From Arion vulgaris (lineage: Eukaryota > Mollusca > Gastropoda > Stylommatophora > Arionidae): a stretch of 64,000 nt of DNA. Below, one piece after another: positions 1 to 12,470 of the stretch (position 1 is the first letter of the stretch; every line of letters starts with the position of its first letter). A model generated the notes under the pieces. The model did no database searches and was not told where the DNA came from. It was given only the letters and a program-made list of their open reading frames with translations. Location: positions 71,539,865-71,603,864 of the forward strand of contig CM036753.1 in assembly GCA_020796225.1 (NCBI GenBank). Reading direction: 5' to 3'. Made by a program: the position numbers and the translations under genes.

Positions 1-815
1 AATTGAAACAAATGTCTATCTTTCTTTATCATTTTAAAATACTATTTTCTCCCTCTGAAAATGTCGGCAGACGAGAAAGCGATATTCCAACGGGGCTAAT
101 TTCCGCCCTTTTGCTAACTTGGTCATTAAGCTGATAATGAAAGGGGCATTTCATGGTGCTAAGACTTCAATTATCTCTCTGTCATCTCGCCAGAGCCATC
201 ACGATCATTCCCAGAATTCCCCACTGATGTCAGCCACTCAGATTGTGTCACTCGGCAGCCATATTGTATCAGACGCACTCGGCCCCAGGAAGTACATCAG
301 CCAACGATTTTATCCCTGGGTAGAACGTATGGGCGGCACTCGCGTAATTCCTCGTTTCAATTACTGAATTTGTTGATTTACGAGATAGTTGGGCGGTCCT
401 TCAACGATTGAAACTTATTATCGTAATTGAAAATCTCGTCACTAAATGCCAATTGTCTATTGATTAGTTTGGATAGCTTAACGACATGCAAATGAGCTGT
501 AATGTCAGATAGGAAAAGATGGCTGGTTGGTGGGTGCCGCACATGATGTCTCTTGGATGTATCAGATTGATTGGATATTTACAAGGAATTGCGTTTCAAG
601 AAAAATGTGTCCCTTTTTAGGTTGGAAATGTTACAGAAATTTCAAAATGTATTCTGCAACTTGAACAGAGTAATGTTTTGGACATTGTAATGGGTTTTTT
701 TTCCGCCAATGCACACTTTACGCTTGGAACATGCACAATTTTGTGGGGAAATTTGGAAACGTATCCAGAGCTGCTGTAAATGATCTTTCGATGGCAGTTT
801 CAGCTATCTGAAACG
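1..815. other. Unassigned sequence, no gene recognised
   Basis: No transposon or tandem repeat seen elsewhere in the window matches this stretch, and it is more balanced in composition than its surroundings. The open frame at 119-367 (82 codons) has no recognisable domain and is not supported. A perfect POU octamer ATGCAAAT sits at 486-493, with several AATTG/CAATTG homeodomain-type words nearby. It could be ordinary intergenic DNA or a conserved noncoding element; the sequence alone cannot decide. Confidence 0.4.
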
Positions 816-826
816 GACTGAGAATC

Positions 827-1172
827 TCTCTCTCTCTCTCTCTCTCTCTCGCGATCACCACCCAGACCGATGTACCAGATCTCCCAATAAATTCTATTCA
901 TGTGGATTCATGCAGTCTTAGCATTGGCGTGTTTTACGTCACATCTTCAGCACGATTTGGAGCTCTGATGCTTATCCTTCGGTGATGTGTCCAGTTTCAG
1001 CCAGCGTTTACTAGTTTCGCTTTCCATTCTGTAGCCATCTAGTGTTTTTTTACGTTGTGGGGTAGCTAGCCCCACGCCCAACCTCCTTAGTCGCATCTTA
1101 CGACATGCCTGGCAGGTAGCAGTGGTTCTGTTCTTTACATCCCAATTTGGGGCCTGGTAACCACTCGTTTGC
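827..1172 (-). mobile_element. Core-type SINE, body A with (GA)n tail, complete
   Basis: Read on the minus strand it starts with a GAGTGGTTACC head at 1172, runs through the shared core (complement of CTTACGACATGC near 1093) and body A (AACGCTGGCTGAAAC type) and ends in (GA)n at 827-850. A perfect 11-bp target-site duplication, GACTGAGAATC, flanks it at 816-826 and 1173-1183. This proves that the core head and body A belong to one 346-bp element and not to two neighbours. A close relative with the same order is at 60065-60412. Confidence 0.85.
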
Positions 1173-1301
1173 GACTGAGAATCAATATTGATTCTATAGA
1201 ATTTTACTGCAATAAAGTGAAACAGCTGATCAACAGTAAAGCGATGTATGGAAACATTGATTCGAGGTGATCAGACCGGATCAGATCAGGTCTGGCAAAA
1301 C

Positions 1302-1535
1302 CGTCGATTGATTGATAGGACCATAGGACTTTGGTGAGTAACCATGTGTGCTACGATCTTTTTCTTACACAGGAAGATCTGAGCTGCAGTGCACAAAGTC
1401 CGTAGCACCGGCGAGGATTTCCGATGTAATTTTGAAGATGGTGAAGATATATTGCATACTTTCGATATATTTTTGAGGAGACTGAGCACCTATCGGTCTG
1501 CCCGGAGTGCAATGACGTCAGTTTAGTAATGAATT
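1302..1535 (+). repeat. Dispersed repeats D1 and D2
   Basis: D1 (1302-1477) begins GATTGATTGATAGGACC and contains GTGAGTAACCATGTGTGCT. Relatives occur at 61880-62035 (plus) and at 49090-49205 and 49285-49590 (minus). D2 (1478-1535) contains GGAGACTGAGCACCTAT and GTGCAATGACGTCAGTTT, and recurs at 43196-43262 and 48180-48250. No coding capacity. Class unknown; probably SINE or LINE 3'-end fragments. D2 ends where distorted sequence begins. Confidence 0.6.
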
Positions 1536-1619
1536 TAAAAAAACCGGGAAAATTGTATGGTTCTTTTCCATAATTTATCTTCTCTTTCTTCTTTCTCTCT
1601 CTCTCTCTCTTTGCCTTTT

Positions 1620-1975
1620 TTTCCCAGGTTTGGGGGATGGTCCTCAACCCCAAATCTGCCCCAAATCTTCCTATCTCCAGCTATCTCCCGGGAGCTCCCC
1701 CCGGGTCTTCTTTATATTTTTATCTCCTCCTCCCCAAAACTCGTCTCCGTTTTTTCTCAGTCTCCCCCTTTTTCGCTGTCCCCGGGGTTCCCGGCAAGGG
1801 GCCCTTCTTTTTTATTCCCCCCTTTTGGTTTCCAAAATTGTCCTATCCCGCCCAGCGTCTTTTTTTAAACCCGTTCGTTCCCGAAATCTGTCTTTTCTCT
1901 CCATAAATTTTCCCCATTTTTGACTTTTCATTTCCCTCTTATTCCCCCTATTCTGCCCAGACACCCAGTTGATGA
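1620..1975 (-). mobile_element. LINE 3' end (group d), distorted copy
   Basis: It lines up almost position by position with the reverse complement of the clean LINE end at 34080-34440. Shared anchors include ATCTTCCTAT, CTCGTCTCC, TTTCGCTGTCC, AATCTGTCTT, CTCTCCATAA and CAGACACC. Between anchors, mixed words in the clean copy appear here as CCCC, GGGG or TTTT runs. It is therefore a retrotransposon C-terminal/3' region with damaged letters and not a novel gene. Confidence 0.7.
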
Positions 1976-2039
1976 AAATTTTTTCAAATTTTTCGCTATT
2001 GTTTTAATTTTTCTCCCTGTTTCTGACCCTTTCAGTAGT

Positions 2040-2255
2040 TTCTTTTTAAATTGGTTAAAAACAATTTTTCTTCTTCCCTGCCACCGGTTGTGGTCCAGAG
2101 TCGAGGTTTTTTGTTTTTTTCTTACCCCGTTCTGGGTCTTGGGGGTTTTTTTTTATTTTTTCTCTTTGTGGATTCTGCTTACCATATATCCCTCTTTTTT
2201 TGTGGGCTCCCTCTCCCTTCTTTCCCGATGTTCTGTTTAAGGCTTACTGAGAAAT
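2040..2255 (-). mobile_element. LINE fragment, distorted copy
   Basis: It aligns with 41005-41170 on the same strand through GTTCTGG, CTTGGG, GGATTCTGCT, CCTTCTTTCC and GATGTTCT, again with intervening bases flattened into T runs. Open frames over this stretch (1920-2240, 2051-2272) are artefacts of that flattening. Confidence 0.6.
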
Positions 2256-2335
2256 TTGGAAAACATTCTTAAGTGGTCATTTATTTCTTGTTTTTTTCTT
2301 TTTTTTAAAAATAACTAATTTTACCAATTTTTTAC

Positions 2336-2440
2336 ATTAAGGGGGCCCACCAAACCAATTTTAACTATACAATTCTTAAAGATCAAACAAACACAGTGAT
2401 TAAAATTGGTCTAAGGAAGAAAGCAAAAAAAAGAAAAGAC
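2336..2440 (+). mobile_element. SINE type B1, distorted 3' half
   Basis: It corresponds to the clean B1 copy at 49760-49880: CCTACCAAACCAATG appears as CCCACCAAACCAATTTT, and AGTGATTAAAATTGGTC is preserved as AGTGATTAAAATTGGTCT, followed by a smeared (GAA)n tail. The head and core are not recognisable upstream. Confidence 0.65.
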
Positions 2441-2699
2441 CAATTTTTCCCTATACTCCCTTCAAAATCCCCCCTATTAATATCTGAACAAATAATATGT
2501 CAGTTTTTTGAATACAGACAGGTCAAAGAGTTCGTGCTTAAAACCATTTCCCCCAAGGGACTCAAAAAGATTTTTTTCCCACAAGTGTTGGTCTCACGCA
2601 GCAGGGGGAGTTTCTTTCCCCCGTAACCCTTTTTTAAGAAATACGAGTTTTTAAAAAATTTCTTTTCAATTTTCTCTGAGGGCTCTTGATTTCTAAAAC

Positions 2700-2958
2700 A
2701 TCATGAAGACTAACATGAATTTTGGTTGTTTTGCTAAAAAAAGTGTATTTTTTTTTAAGACTATATTTCTCTTAAGCGTTCTGAGATTTTGTCAGAGCTC
2801 ATCTACAACAATAATTGTTTTTTTTTCTGAGACCAACATGAATATTTGATTGTTTCGCTAAAAAAAGAAAAATGTAATTTCTGTAAGGAATTTTTATTTC
2901 TCTTAAGCGTTCAAAATTTTTTTCAAAAGCTCATCTCAAAATAAATTGTTTTTTTTTG
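2700..2958. repeat. Two-copy tandem repeat, about 130 bp
   Basis: Two imperfect copies share the order ACATGAAT, TTTGCTAAAAAAAG or TTCGCTAAAAAAAG, TTTCTCTTAAGCGTTC, AGCTCATC and AATTGTTTTTTTT. The copies differ by indels, mostly in homopolymers, in keeping with the poor sequence quality here. No function suggested. Confidence 0.6.
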
Positions 2959-2989
2959 GGCAAATTCATATCGACCATTTTTAAAAAAC

Positions 2990-3125
2990 TCTGTGTGATT
3001 TGTATTTGGTCGACCTAAAAAGCGATTGTACGTTGTGTCAGTTTGGGTACAAGTAAAGCCCTCCGATTTTGGCGTTTTTTATTTACTAGGGTAGCTTGAA
3101 AGGGCCCCTCCCCAGTGTTTTTTTC
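2990..3125 (-). mobile_element. SINE type B2, distorted fragment
   Basis: Recognisable words are GATTTGTAT, GCGATTGTACGTTGTG, ACAAGTA, CTCCGATTT and TTTTATTTACTAGGGTAGCTT, in the order seen in clean B2 copies such as 16188-16441. After TAGCTT the sequence collapses into G/C and T runs where the core should be. Confidence 0.65.
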
Positions 3126-3239
3126 AACCCTTTTCGGGCCAGTAAAAATTTTTTTCTTTTTTTCCCTTAAAGGGGCCCCTATAGGATAATTTTAAGACTT
3201 ATTTTAAATATAATTTTAAAAAAGAATTTGTTTTACATT

Positions 3240-6200
3240 TTCCCTACTATATCCAAAAAGTTTTTTCTTTTAAAATTTGTATATCAGTTCAACAAAGGCT
3301 TAGATTGTTCTTCAATTTGTATATCAGTTCAACAATAGACTTTGTGATTGTTCTTAATTTTTTATTCAGTTCAACAATAAACATGATTTTTTCTTCAAAT
3401 TTGTATATCAGTTCAAAATAGACTTATAATTTTTGTCTTCAAGTTTGTATATCATTCAACAATAGACTTATATTTTTCTTAATTTTTATATCAATTCAAC
3501 AATAGACATAATTTGTCTTCAAGTTTTTTATATCAATTCAACAAAGACTTATAAATTTTTCTTCAAATTTGTATATATTCAACAAAGACTTTGATTGTTC
3601 TTCAATTTTTTTTATATCAGTTTTAACAATAACTTATAAATTTGTCTTCAAATTTTTATATCAATTCAACAATAGGACTTTTAAAAAATTTTCTTCAAAG
3701 TTTTTATATCAACCAAAAAAGGCTTTTAATTTTGTCTTCAAATTTTTTATATCAGTTCAACAAATAGACTTTTTAAATTTTGTCTTTTAAATTTTTTTAT
3801 ATCAAATTCAACAAAAATTTGAAATTTTTCTTCAAGGTTTTGTATATCAAGTTCAACAATAACTTTTGGTTTTTCAAATTTGTATTCAATTCAACAATAG
3901 CTTAATTTTTGCTTCAAGTTTTTATATCAGTTCCAATAGACTTTTGATTGTTCTTCAAGTTTTTTATCAATTCCCAAAAATTTGATTTTTAAATTTTGCC
4001 CCTTTAAGTTTTTTATTAATTCAACAATAGACTTATGTTGTTCTTAAGTTTTTTATATTGGGTTTAACAATGACATGGTTTTGTCTTCAAATTTGTATAT
4101 CAGTTCAACAATAGAAAAAAGTTTGCCCTTCCCAAATTTGTATATCAGTTCAACAAAAACTTTGATTTTTTCTTCAATTTGTATATCAGTTCCCCAATAA
4201 CTTATGGTGTTTCAAATTTTATATCAGTTCAACAATAAGATTATGATTTTTTCTTTAAATTTGTATATCAGTTCCTTTTGACTTTGGTTTTGTCTTCAAA
4301 TTTGTATATCAGTTCAACAATAGACTTATGATTTTGTCTTCAAGTTTTTTATATCAGTTCCAAAAAAGGCTTTTGGTTTTTCTTCAAGTTTGTATATCAA
4401 TTCCAAAAAAGACTTATGATTTGTCTTCAAATTTGTATATCAGTTCAACAATAGACTTATGATTGTGTCTTCCGTTTGTATATCAGTTTTAACAATAGAC
4501 TTATGATTTTGTCTTGGGGTTTTTATATCAGTTCAACAATAGACTTATGATTGTGTCTTCAAGTTTGTATATCAGTTCAACAATAGACTTTGATTGTGTC
4601 TTTAAGTTTGTATTTTTAGTTCAACAATAGACTTTGATTTTTTTTTTTCTTCAAGTTTGTATATCAGTTAACAATAGACAGTTGTGTCTTCAAGTTTGTA
4701 TATCAGTTCAAAATAAAACTTAAAGGTTTTGTCTTCAAGTTTTATATCAGTTCAACAATAGACTTATGATTGTGTCTTCAAGTTTTTTATATCAAATTCA
4801 AAATAGACTTATGATTGTGTCTTCCCAAATTTTATATCAGTTCAACAATAGACTTATGATTTGTCTTCCCAAATTTGTATATCGGGTTTAACAAAGACTT
4901 ATGATTTTGTCTTCAAATTTTTATATCAGTTCAACAATTTTTTGATTTTTTCTTCAAATTTTTTATATCAGTTCAACAATAGACTTATGGTTTTTTCTTC
5001 CCGTTTGTATATATTAACAATAGATTTTGATTTTTTCTTCAAGTTTTATATCCCGTTCCCAAAAATAGACTTAAATTTTGTCTTCAAGTTTGTATATCAG
5101 TTCAACAAAGACTTATGATTTTTTCTTTAGTTTGTATATCAATTCAACAATAGACTTATGATTTTGTCTTCAAGTTTGTATATCAGTTCAACAAAAACTT
5201 TAAATTTTTCTTCAAAATTTTTTATATCAATTCAACAATAAAACTTTGAAATTTTTTCTTCAAGTTTGTATATCAGTTCAACAATAGACTTATGATTGTG
5301 TCTTAAGTTTTTATATCAGTTCAACAAAAAGACTTAATTGTTCTTTAAATTTTTATATCAGTTCAGCAATAGACTTATGATTTTCTTCAAGTTTGTATAT
5401 CAGTTCCCAAAAATAGACTTATAAATTTTTTCTTTAAGTTTGTATATCAGTTCCAAAAAAAACTTATGATTGTGTCTTTAAGTTTTATATCAGTTCAACA
5501 ATAGACTTATGATTTTGTCTTCGTTTTATATCAGTTCAACAATAGACTTATGATTGTGGGTTTGTATATCAGTTCAAAATAGACATGATTGTTCTTCAAT
5601 TTGTATATCAAATTTTAACAATAGCTTATAAATTTTTCTTTAAGTTTGTATATCAGTTCCCAAAAATAGAAATTATGGTTTAAAAACTTAAGTTTGTATA
5701 TCAGTTAACAATAACTTATGATTTTTTCTTCAAATTTTTTATATCAGTTCAACAATAGACTTATGATTTTTTTCTTTTAAGTTTGTATATAGTTCAACAA
5801 AACAGTTGTGTCTTCAAGTTTTTTCAATTCCAAAAAAGGGCTTAATTTTTGTCTTCAAGTTTTTTATATCAGTTCAACAATAGACTTATGATTGTGTTTT
5901 CAAATTTGTATATCAGTTCAACAATAGGCTTTTTAATTTTTTCTTCAAGTTTGTATTCAGTTCAACAATAGACTTTTAAAATTTTTTCTTAAGTTTGTAT
6001 ATCAGTTTTCCAATAGGATTATGATTTTTTCAATTTTATATCAGTTTCCCAAAAATAGACTTAAATTGTTTTAAGTTTGTATATCAGTTCCCAAAAAAAA
6101 CTTATGATTTTTCTTCAAAATTTTTTATATCAATTTTAACAATAGCTTATGATTTTGTCTTCAAGTTTGTATATCAGTTTAACAAATAGACTTAATTGTG

Positions 6201-9200
6201 TCTTTAGTTTTATATCAGTTCAACTAGGGCCTTTTATTGTGTCTTCAAGTTTGTATATCAATTCAACAATAGGACCCAGTTGTTCTTCAAGTTTTTTATA
6301 AAAGTTCAACAAAAACTTATGATTGTTCTTAAATTTTTTATATCAATTCAACAATAGAAATTATGTTGTTCTTTAAGTTTGTATTCAGTTCCTTTTGACT
6401 TATAAATTTGTCTTAAGTTTGTATATCAGTTCAACAAAGACTTATAAATTTTTCTTTAAGTTTTATATCAGTTCAACAAAACTTATATTTTTCTTAAGTT
6501 TGTATATCAGTTTTAACAATAGACTTATGATTGTTCTTCAATTTTTATCAGTTCAACAATAAACATAAATTTTTCTTTAATTTGTATATCAGTTCAACAA
6601 TGTTTTTTAAATTTTTTCTTCAATTTGTATATCAATTCAACAAAAACTCTTTTAAATTTTGTTTTTTCAAGGTTTGTATATCAATTCAACAATAGACTTA
6701 TGATTGTTCTTCCCAAATTTTTTATATCAGTTCAACAATAGACTTATGATTTGTCTTCAATTTGTATATCAATTCCAAAAGGGGCTTATAAATTTGTCTT
6801 CAAGTTTTTATATCAGTTCAACAAAACTTATAAATTTTGTCTTTAAGTTTGTATATCAGTTCAACAATGAATTTTGATTTTTCCAGAGTTTTCCCAAACA
6901 AAAAAATATATCAGTTCAACTTTTGACTTTGTTGTGTCTTCAAGTTTGTTTTCAGTTCCCAATAGACTTTTGAAAATTTTTTTTCAGACTTTTTATTACC
7001 AGACACAGAAACAATATATCAGTTCAACAATAAAAACTTAGTTTTTTTCAGACGCTTTTTTGTAAACCCGACCCGAAAAAAATATCAGTTCAACTTTTCT
7101 TAGTTTTCTCAGACCTTGTTTTACAGACACAGAAACAATATATCAGTTCAACAATAGCTTATGATTTTTGTCTTCAAGTTTTATATCAGTTCAACAATAG
7201 ACTTTGTTGTGTCTTCAAATTTTTTATATCAGTTCAACAATAGACTTATGATTGTGTCTTCAAGTTTTTATATCAGTTCAACAATAGACTTATGATTTTG
7301 TCTTCCCAAATTTTTTATATCAGGCAACAATAGACTTATGATTGTGTCTTTCAAGTTTTTATATCAGTTTTAACAATAGACTTATGATTTTTGTCTTCAA
7401 GTTTGTATATCAGTTCAACAATAGACATGATTTGTCTTCAAATTTGTATATCAGTTCAACAATAGACATGATTGTGTTTAAGTTTGTATATCAGTTCAAC
7501 CTAGACTTTGATTTGTCTTCAAGTTTGTATATCGGTTCAAAAAAATAGACTTTGATTGTGTCTTCCCAAATTTTTTATATCAGTTCAACAATAGACTTAT
7601 GATTGTGTTTAGGTTTTTATATCAGTTCAACAATAGACTTATGATTTGTGTCTTCAAAATTTTATATCAGTTCAAAATAGACTTTTTGATTGTGTCTTCA
7701 AAAAATATCAGTTCAACAATAGACTTATGATTTTGTCTTAAGTTTGTATATCAGTTCAACAATAGACTTATGATTTGTCTTCAAATTTGTTATCAGTTAA
7801 CAATAGACTTATGTTTTGTCTTCAAGTTTTTATATCATTCAACAATAACTTAGTTTGTCTTTTAAGTTTGTATATCCCGTTCAACAATGACTTATTGTTT
7901 GCTTCAAATTTGTATATCAGTTCAACAATAGACTTATGGTTTTGTCTTCAAAAATTTTTATATCAATTAAATTTGACCCTTTTAAATTTTTCTTCAAAAA
8001 ATTTTATATCAATTCAACAATAGACTTATGATTTGTCTTCAAAAATTTGTATATCAGTTCCCCAAAAATAGCTTATAAATTTGTCTTCAAGTTTTTTTCA
8101 GTTCAAAATAGACTTTTTTGATTTGTCTTCAAGTTTGTATATCAATTCCTTTGACTTATAAAATTTTTCTTCAATTTTAAAATCAATTCAACCCAAAAGA
8201 CTTATGATTTTTTTTAAATTTTTTATTCAGTTCAACAAGGATGGGCTTTAATTTGTCTTCAAGTTTGTATATCAGTTCAACAATAAACTTATGAAATTTT
8301 TCTTAAGTTTGTATATCAATTCCTTTTGACTTAATTGTTCTTAATTTTTATATATTCAACAATAGACTTATGATTGTTCTTTAAGTTTGTATATCAGTTC
8401 AACAAAAACTTTAAATTTTTTTTAAGTTTGTATATCAGTTCAACAATAGAAAATGATTGTCTTCAATTTTTTATATAGTTCAAAATAGCTTTTAAAATTT
8501 TTCTTTAAGTTTTTTATCAGTTTTAACTTTGACTTATGATTTTTTCTTTAAATTTTTATATCAGTTTTAACAAAGGACATAAATTTTGTCTTCAAATTTT
8601 GTATATCAGTTCAACAAAAACATGATTGTGTCTTAAGTTTGTATATCAGTTCAACAAAGACTTATGATTTTTTTCTTCCCAAATTTGTATAAAATTCCCA
8701 AAAATAGACTTATGATTGTGTCTTCAAGTTTGTAATCAGTTCAACAATAGACCTTTTGATTTGTCTTAGGGGTTTTATATCAATTCAAAATAAAAATTAT
8801 GAAATTTTCTTTAAGTTTGTATATCAGTTCAACAATAGACTTATGATTTTCTCGGGGGGGTTGTTTTACCGAACAGAAACAATATATCAGTTCAACAATA
8901 GACTTATGATTTTCTCAGACGCTTGGTTTTCCAACACAAAACAATATATCAGTTTCAACAAAGACTTAATTTTCTCAGACGCTTTTATTACCCGAAAACG
9001 AAACAATATATCAGTTAACAAAAGGGGCTTTGGTTTTGCTTCAAGTTTTTTTATATCAGTTCCCAATGAATTATGATTTGTCTTCAAGTTTTTTATATCA
9101 GTTCAACAATAACATGATTTGTCTTCAAGTTTTTATATCAGTTCAACAATAGACTTATAAATTTTGTCTTCAAGTTTTATTCATTCAACTTGGGGCTTTA

Positions 9201-11935
9201 AATTTTGTCTTCAAGTTTGTATATCAATTCCTTTTGACATGATTTGTGTTTCAATTTGTAAAATCAGTTCAACAATAGACTTTTTGATTGTGTCTTTCCC
9301 AATTTTGTATATCAATTCCAGGATTTTTTAAAATTTTGTCTTCAAAAATTTTTATATCAGTTCAACAAAAAACATAAATTTTTCTTCAAGTTTGTATATC
9401 AATTTTAACAATAGACTTATGATTGTGTCTTCAAGTTTTTTATATCAGTTCAACAATAGACTTAATTGTGTCTTCAAGGTTTGTATATCAGTTCCCAAAA
9501 GACTTTGGTTTTGTCTTAAATTTGTATATCAATTCCAATAGACTTATGATTGTGTCTTCAAGGGTTTTTTATCAATTTTAAAATAGACTTATGGTTTTGT
9601 CTTTAAGTTTGTATATCAATTCAACAATAGACCCATAAATTTTGTCTTCAAGTTTGTATATCAACAACAATAGACTTATGTTGTTCTTCAAGTTTGTATA
9701 TCAGTTCCCAAAAATAGACTTATTTTTTGTTCTTCAAATTTTATATCAGTTTCCAACAAAAGACTTATAAATTTTGCTTAAGTTTGTTTTCAGTTCAACA
9801 ATAGCTTTAAATTTTTTCTTCAAATTTGTATATCAGTTCAACAATAGACTTATGGTTGTGCTTAATTTGTATATCGTTTAACAATAGACTTATGATTTGT
9901 CTTCAAGTTTTTTATATCAGTTCAACAATAGACTTAATTTTTTCTTCAAGTTTTTTATATCAGTTCAACAATAGATTTTGATTGTGTCTTCAAGTTTGTA
10001 TATCAGTTTAAAAAAGACTTATGATTGTGTCTTCAAATTTGTATATCAGTTCAACAATAGACTTATGATTTTGTCTTCAAGTTTTTTATCAGTTCAAAAT
10101 GGGGCTTATGATTTGTTTTAAATTTGTATATCAGTTCAACAATAACTTTTGATTTTGTCTTCAAGTTTGTATATCAGTTCCCAAAAATAGACTTATGATT
10201 GTGTCTTCAAGTTTGTATATCAGTTCAACTTTTCTTTTGATTTTGTCTTCAAGTTTGTTTTATCAGTTCAACTTTGACTTTGATTTTGCTTCAATTTTTT
10301 ATATCAGTTCAACAATAGACTTTGATTTTGTCTTAAATTTGTATATCCCGTTCCCAAAAATAGACTTATAAATTTTGTCTTCAAGTTTGTATATCAGTTC
10401 AACAAAAAAACTTAAAGATTTTGTCTTTAAATTTTATATCAGTTCAACAATGGGGCTTATGATTGTGTCTTCAAGTTTGTATATCAGTTCAAAATAACAT
10501 GATTGTGTCTTCAAATTTGTATATCAGTTCAACAATGGGGGTTTTGGTTTGTCTTCAAAATTTGTATATCAGTTCAACAAAGACTTATGATTTTCTCAGA
10601 CGCTTGTTTTACAGACACGAAACAAAATTTTCAGTTCAACAATAGACATGATTTTTTTCAGACGCTTGTTTTCCCAAACAGAAACAATATATCAGTTCAA
10701 CAATAGACTTATGATTTTCTCCCGAAAAATTGTTTCCCGACACAGAAACAATATATCAGTTCAACAATGACATGATTTTTCTTCAAGTTTTTATTAGTTA
10801 AAAAATAGACTTTAAAGATTGTGTTTGGGTTTTTTATATCAGTTTTTAACCCAAAAGACTTTGATTGTGTCTTCAAGTTTTTAAAATCAGTTCAACAATA
10901 GACTTATGATTTTGTCTTAAGGTTTTTTATCAGTTCAACTTGGGGGTTTTGATTGTGGGCTTCAAGTTTGTATATCAATTTAACAATGGGGGTTTTGTTT
11001 TCTCAGACCTTGTTTTCCCGACACAAAAAAATATTCAGTTCAACAAAACTTTTGGTTTTTCAGAATTTTTTATTACCAACACAAAAAAAAATTCAGTTAA
11101 CAATAGACTTATGTTTTCTCAGGCCTTGTTTATTTAAAACAAAAAAATATCAGTTCAAAAAATAGACTTTTGGTTTTTCTTCAAATTTTTATATCAGTTC
11201 CAATGGGGGTTTTGATTGTGTCTTCAAATTTGTATATCAATTCAACAATGGGGGGTTAAAATTTTTGTCTTTAAGTTTGTATATCAATTCAACAATGAAA
11301 TTATGATTGTTTTTCTTCAAATTTATATCAGTTCAACAAAAACTTAGTTTTTGTCTTTAAAAATTTTTTATTTTCAATTCAACAATAGACTTAAATTTTT
11401 TCAGACCTTTTTTATTACCGAACCCCAGAAACAATATATCAATTTAACAATAGACTTTGATTTTTTTTCAGACGCTTATTTTTCCCGACACCCCGAAACA
11501 ATATATCAGTTCCCCAAAAGACATATTTTTTTCAGGCCTTGTTTTACCAACCCCAGAAAAAAAATATCAGTTCCAAAAAAGGGGCTTATGATTTTCTCAG
11601 GCCTTGTTTTTACCGAACGGCCAAATATCAGTTCCTTTTGACTTTTGATTGTTTTCAAATTTTTATATCAGTTCAACAATAGACTTATGATTTTTTGTCT
11701 TCAAGTTTGTATATCAGTTCAACAATAGACTTATGATTGTGTCTTCAAGTTTGTATATCAGTTCAACAATAGACTTATGATTTTCTCAGACGCTTGTTAT
11801 TACCAGACACAGAAACAATATATCAGTTCAACAATAGACTTATGATTTTCTCAGACGCTTGTTATTACCAGACACAGAAACAATATATCAGTTCAACAAT
11901 AGACTTATGATTTTCCCATTCTTCTGCACCAGTTG
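3240..11935 (+). repeat. Satellite, 44-bp unit with a 65-bp variant, mostly distorted
   Basis: Roughly 190 units. The clean unit, legible at 11690-11780, is 44 bp long: it contains TATCAGTTCAACAATAGACT and then TATGATTGTGTCTTCAAG. A 65-bp variant at 6890-7160, 8840-9030, 10580-10780, 10990-11160, 11400-11640 and 11780-11935 replaces TGTGTCTTCAAGTTTG with CTCAGACGCTTGTT and ACCAGACACAGAAACAAT, a segment also present in the tRNA-derived SINE at 37757-38494. Between about 3240 and 11640 nearly every unit differs by homopolymer-type changes. The short open frames (for example 7342-7548 and 8756-9076) encode only the translated repeat and are not genes. Confidence 0.9.
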
Positions 11936-12157
11936 CAATATTGTCAACCCTTCTAAAAAAGAAAAATATTTGTATATATGTAGTATCTCACGGCGTGACA
12001 GCTTGCACCCAGTCTAGTTTGCTTATGTTTAACTAATGTTGTACGCTTACCATACAGATTAACCCCTTCACAATTCTGAGCCGAAACACCAGCTACCAGT
12101 ATTATTTCAAATGACACAAAGCCAGTATGTCGGCTAATTTATCATACATTGCAATAT

Positions 12158-12406
12158 TAAAATTATGAAAATTGTGGCATATCCTTTACAGGACGTAGCC
12201 ATCAACCACAGTAAACGAGTCGTTGATTTTTCTAGGCACCACTTATACGTTCAGTAGTTTGTCAGTGCTTTGTGAACGTTGAGGTCTATGTTTAACTTTC
12301 GTAAAAATCCTACGGAAACGAATTTGCTTCCAAACTGCCTGTCGCTGAGCTCGAACCAGGTACCTTGGTTGTGATTGAGCTCGCTACTGTTAGGCTACAG
12401 GCGTTC
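12158..12406 (-). mobile_element. tRNA-derived SINE-2, complete
   Basis: On the minus strand a tRNA-like head is followed by a body with GCAAATTCGTTTCCGTAGG, TTTACGAAAG and TTTGGAAGC, and an end reading GGATATGCCACAATTTT. A box-B-like CTGGTTCGAGCTC lies near 12345-12357. A perfect 12-bp target-site duplication ACATTGCAATAT flanks it (12146-12157 and 12407-12418). Other copies are at 23224, 23505, 23814, 28627, 50672 and 58349. Confidence 0.85.
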
Positions 12407-12470
12407 ACATTGCAATATAAATGTGTCTGAAGGTTAAACAAAATGACAGAGTGAAAGGGTTACTGAAGAT

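Larger units (their letters stand above)
1536..3240. other. Distorted transposon-rich stretch
   Basis: The letters are abnormally rich in runs of C, G, T and A. At least four known elements are recognisable as smeared copies: a LINE end at 1620-1975, a second at 2040-2255, a SINE at 2336-2440 and a SINE at 2995-3125. Open frames at 1557-2272 and 2396-2626 arise because stop and mixed codons have been smoothed into homopolymers; they are not genes. Confidence 0.75.

Noticed and set aside
1557..2272. Overlapping plus-strand open frames of 73-106 codons rich in Phe, Pro, Leu and Ser
   Set aside because: They lie in distorted LINE copies; the clean counterparts at 34080-34440 and 41005-41170 do not encode them.
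3569..11641. Many short open frames with YISSTID/YQFNNRL repeats
   Set aside because: Translation of the 44/65-bp satellite; frames start and stop at random indels.
3240..11935. CRISPR-like array of repeats and variable spacers
   Set aside because: The units are contiguous satellite without unique spacers, in a eukaryotic context; variation is homopolymer distortion.
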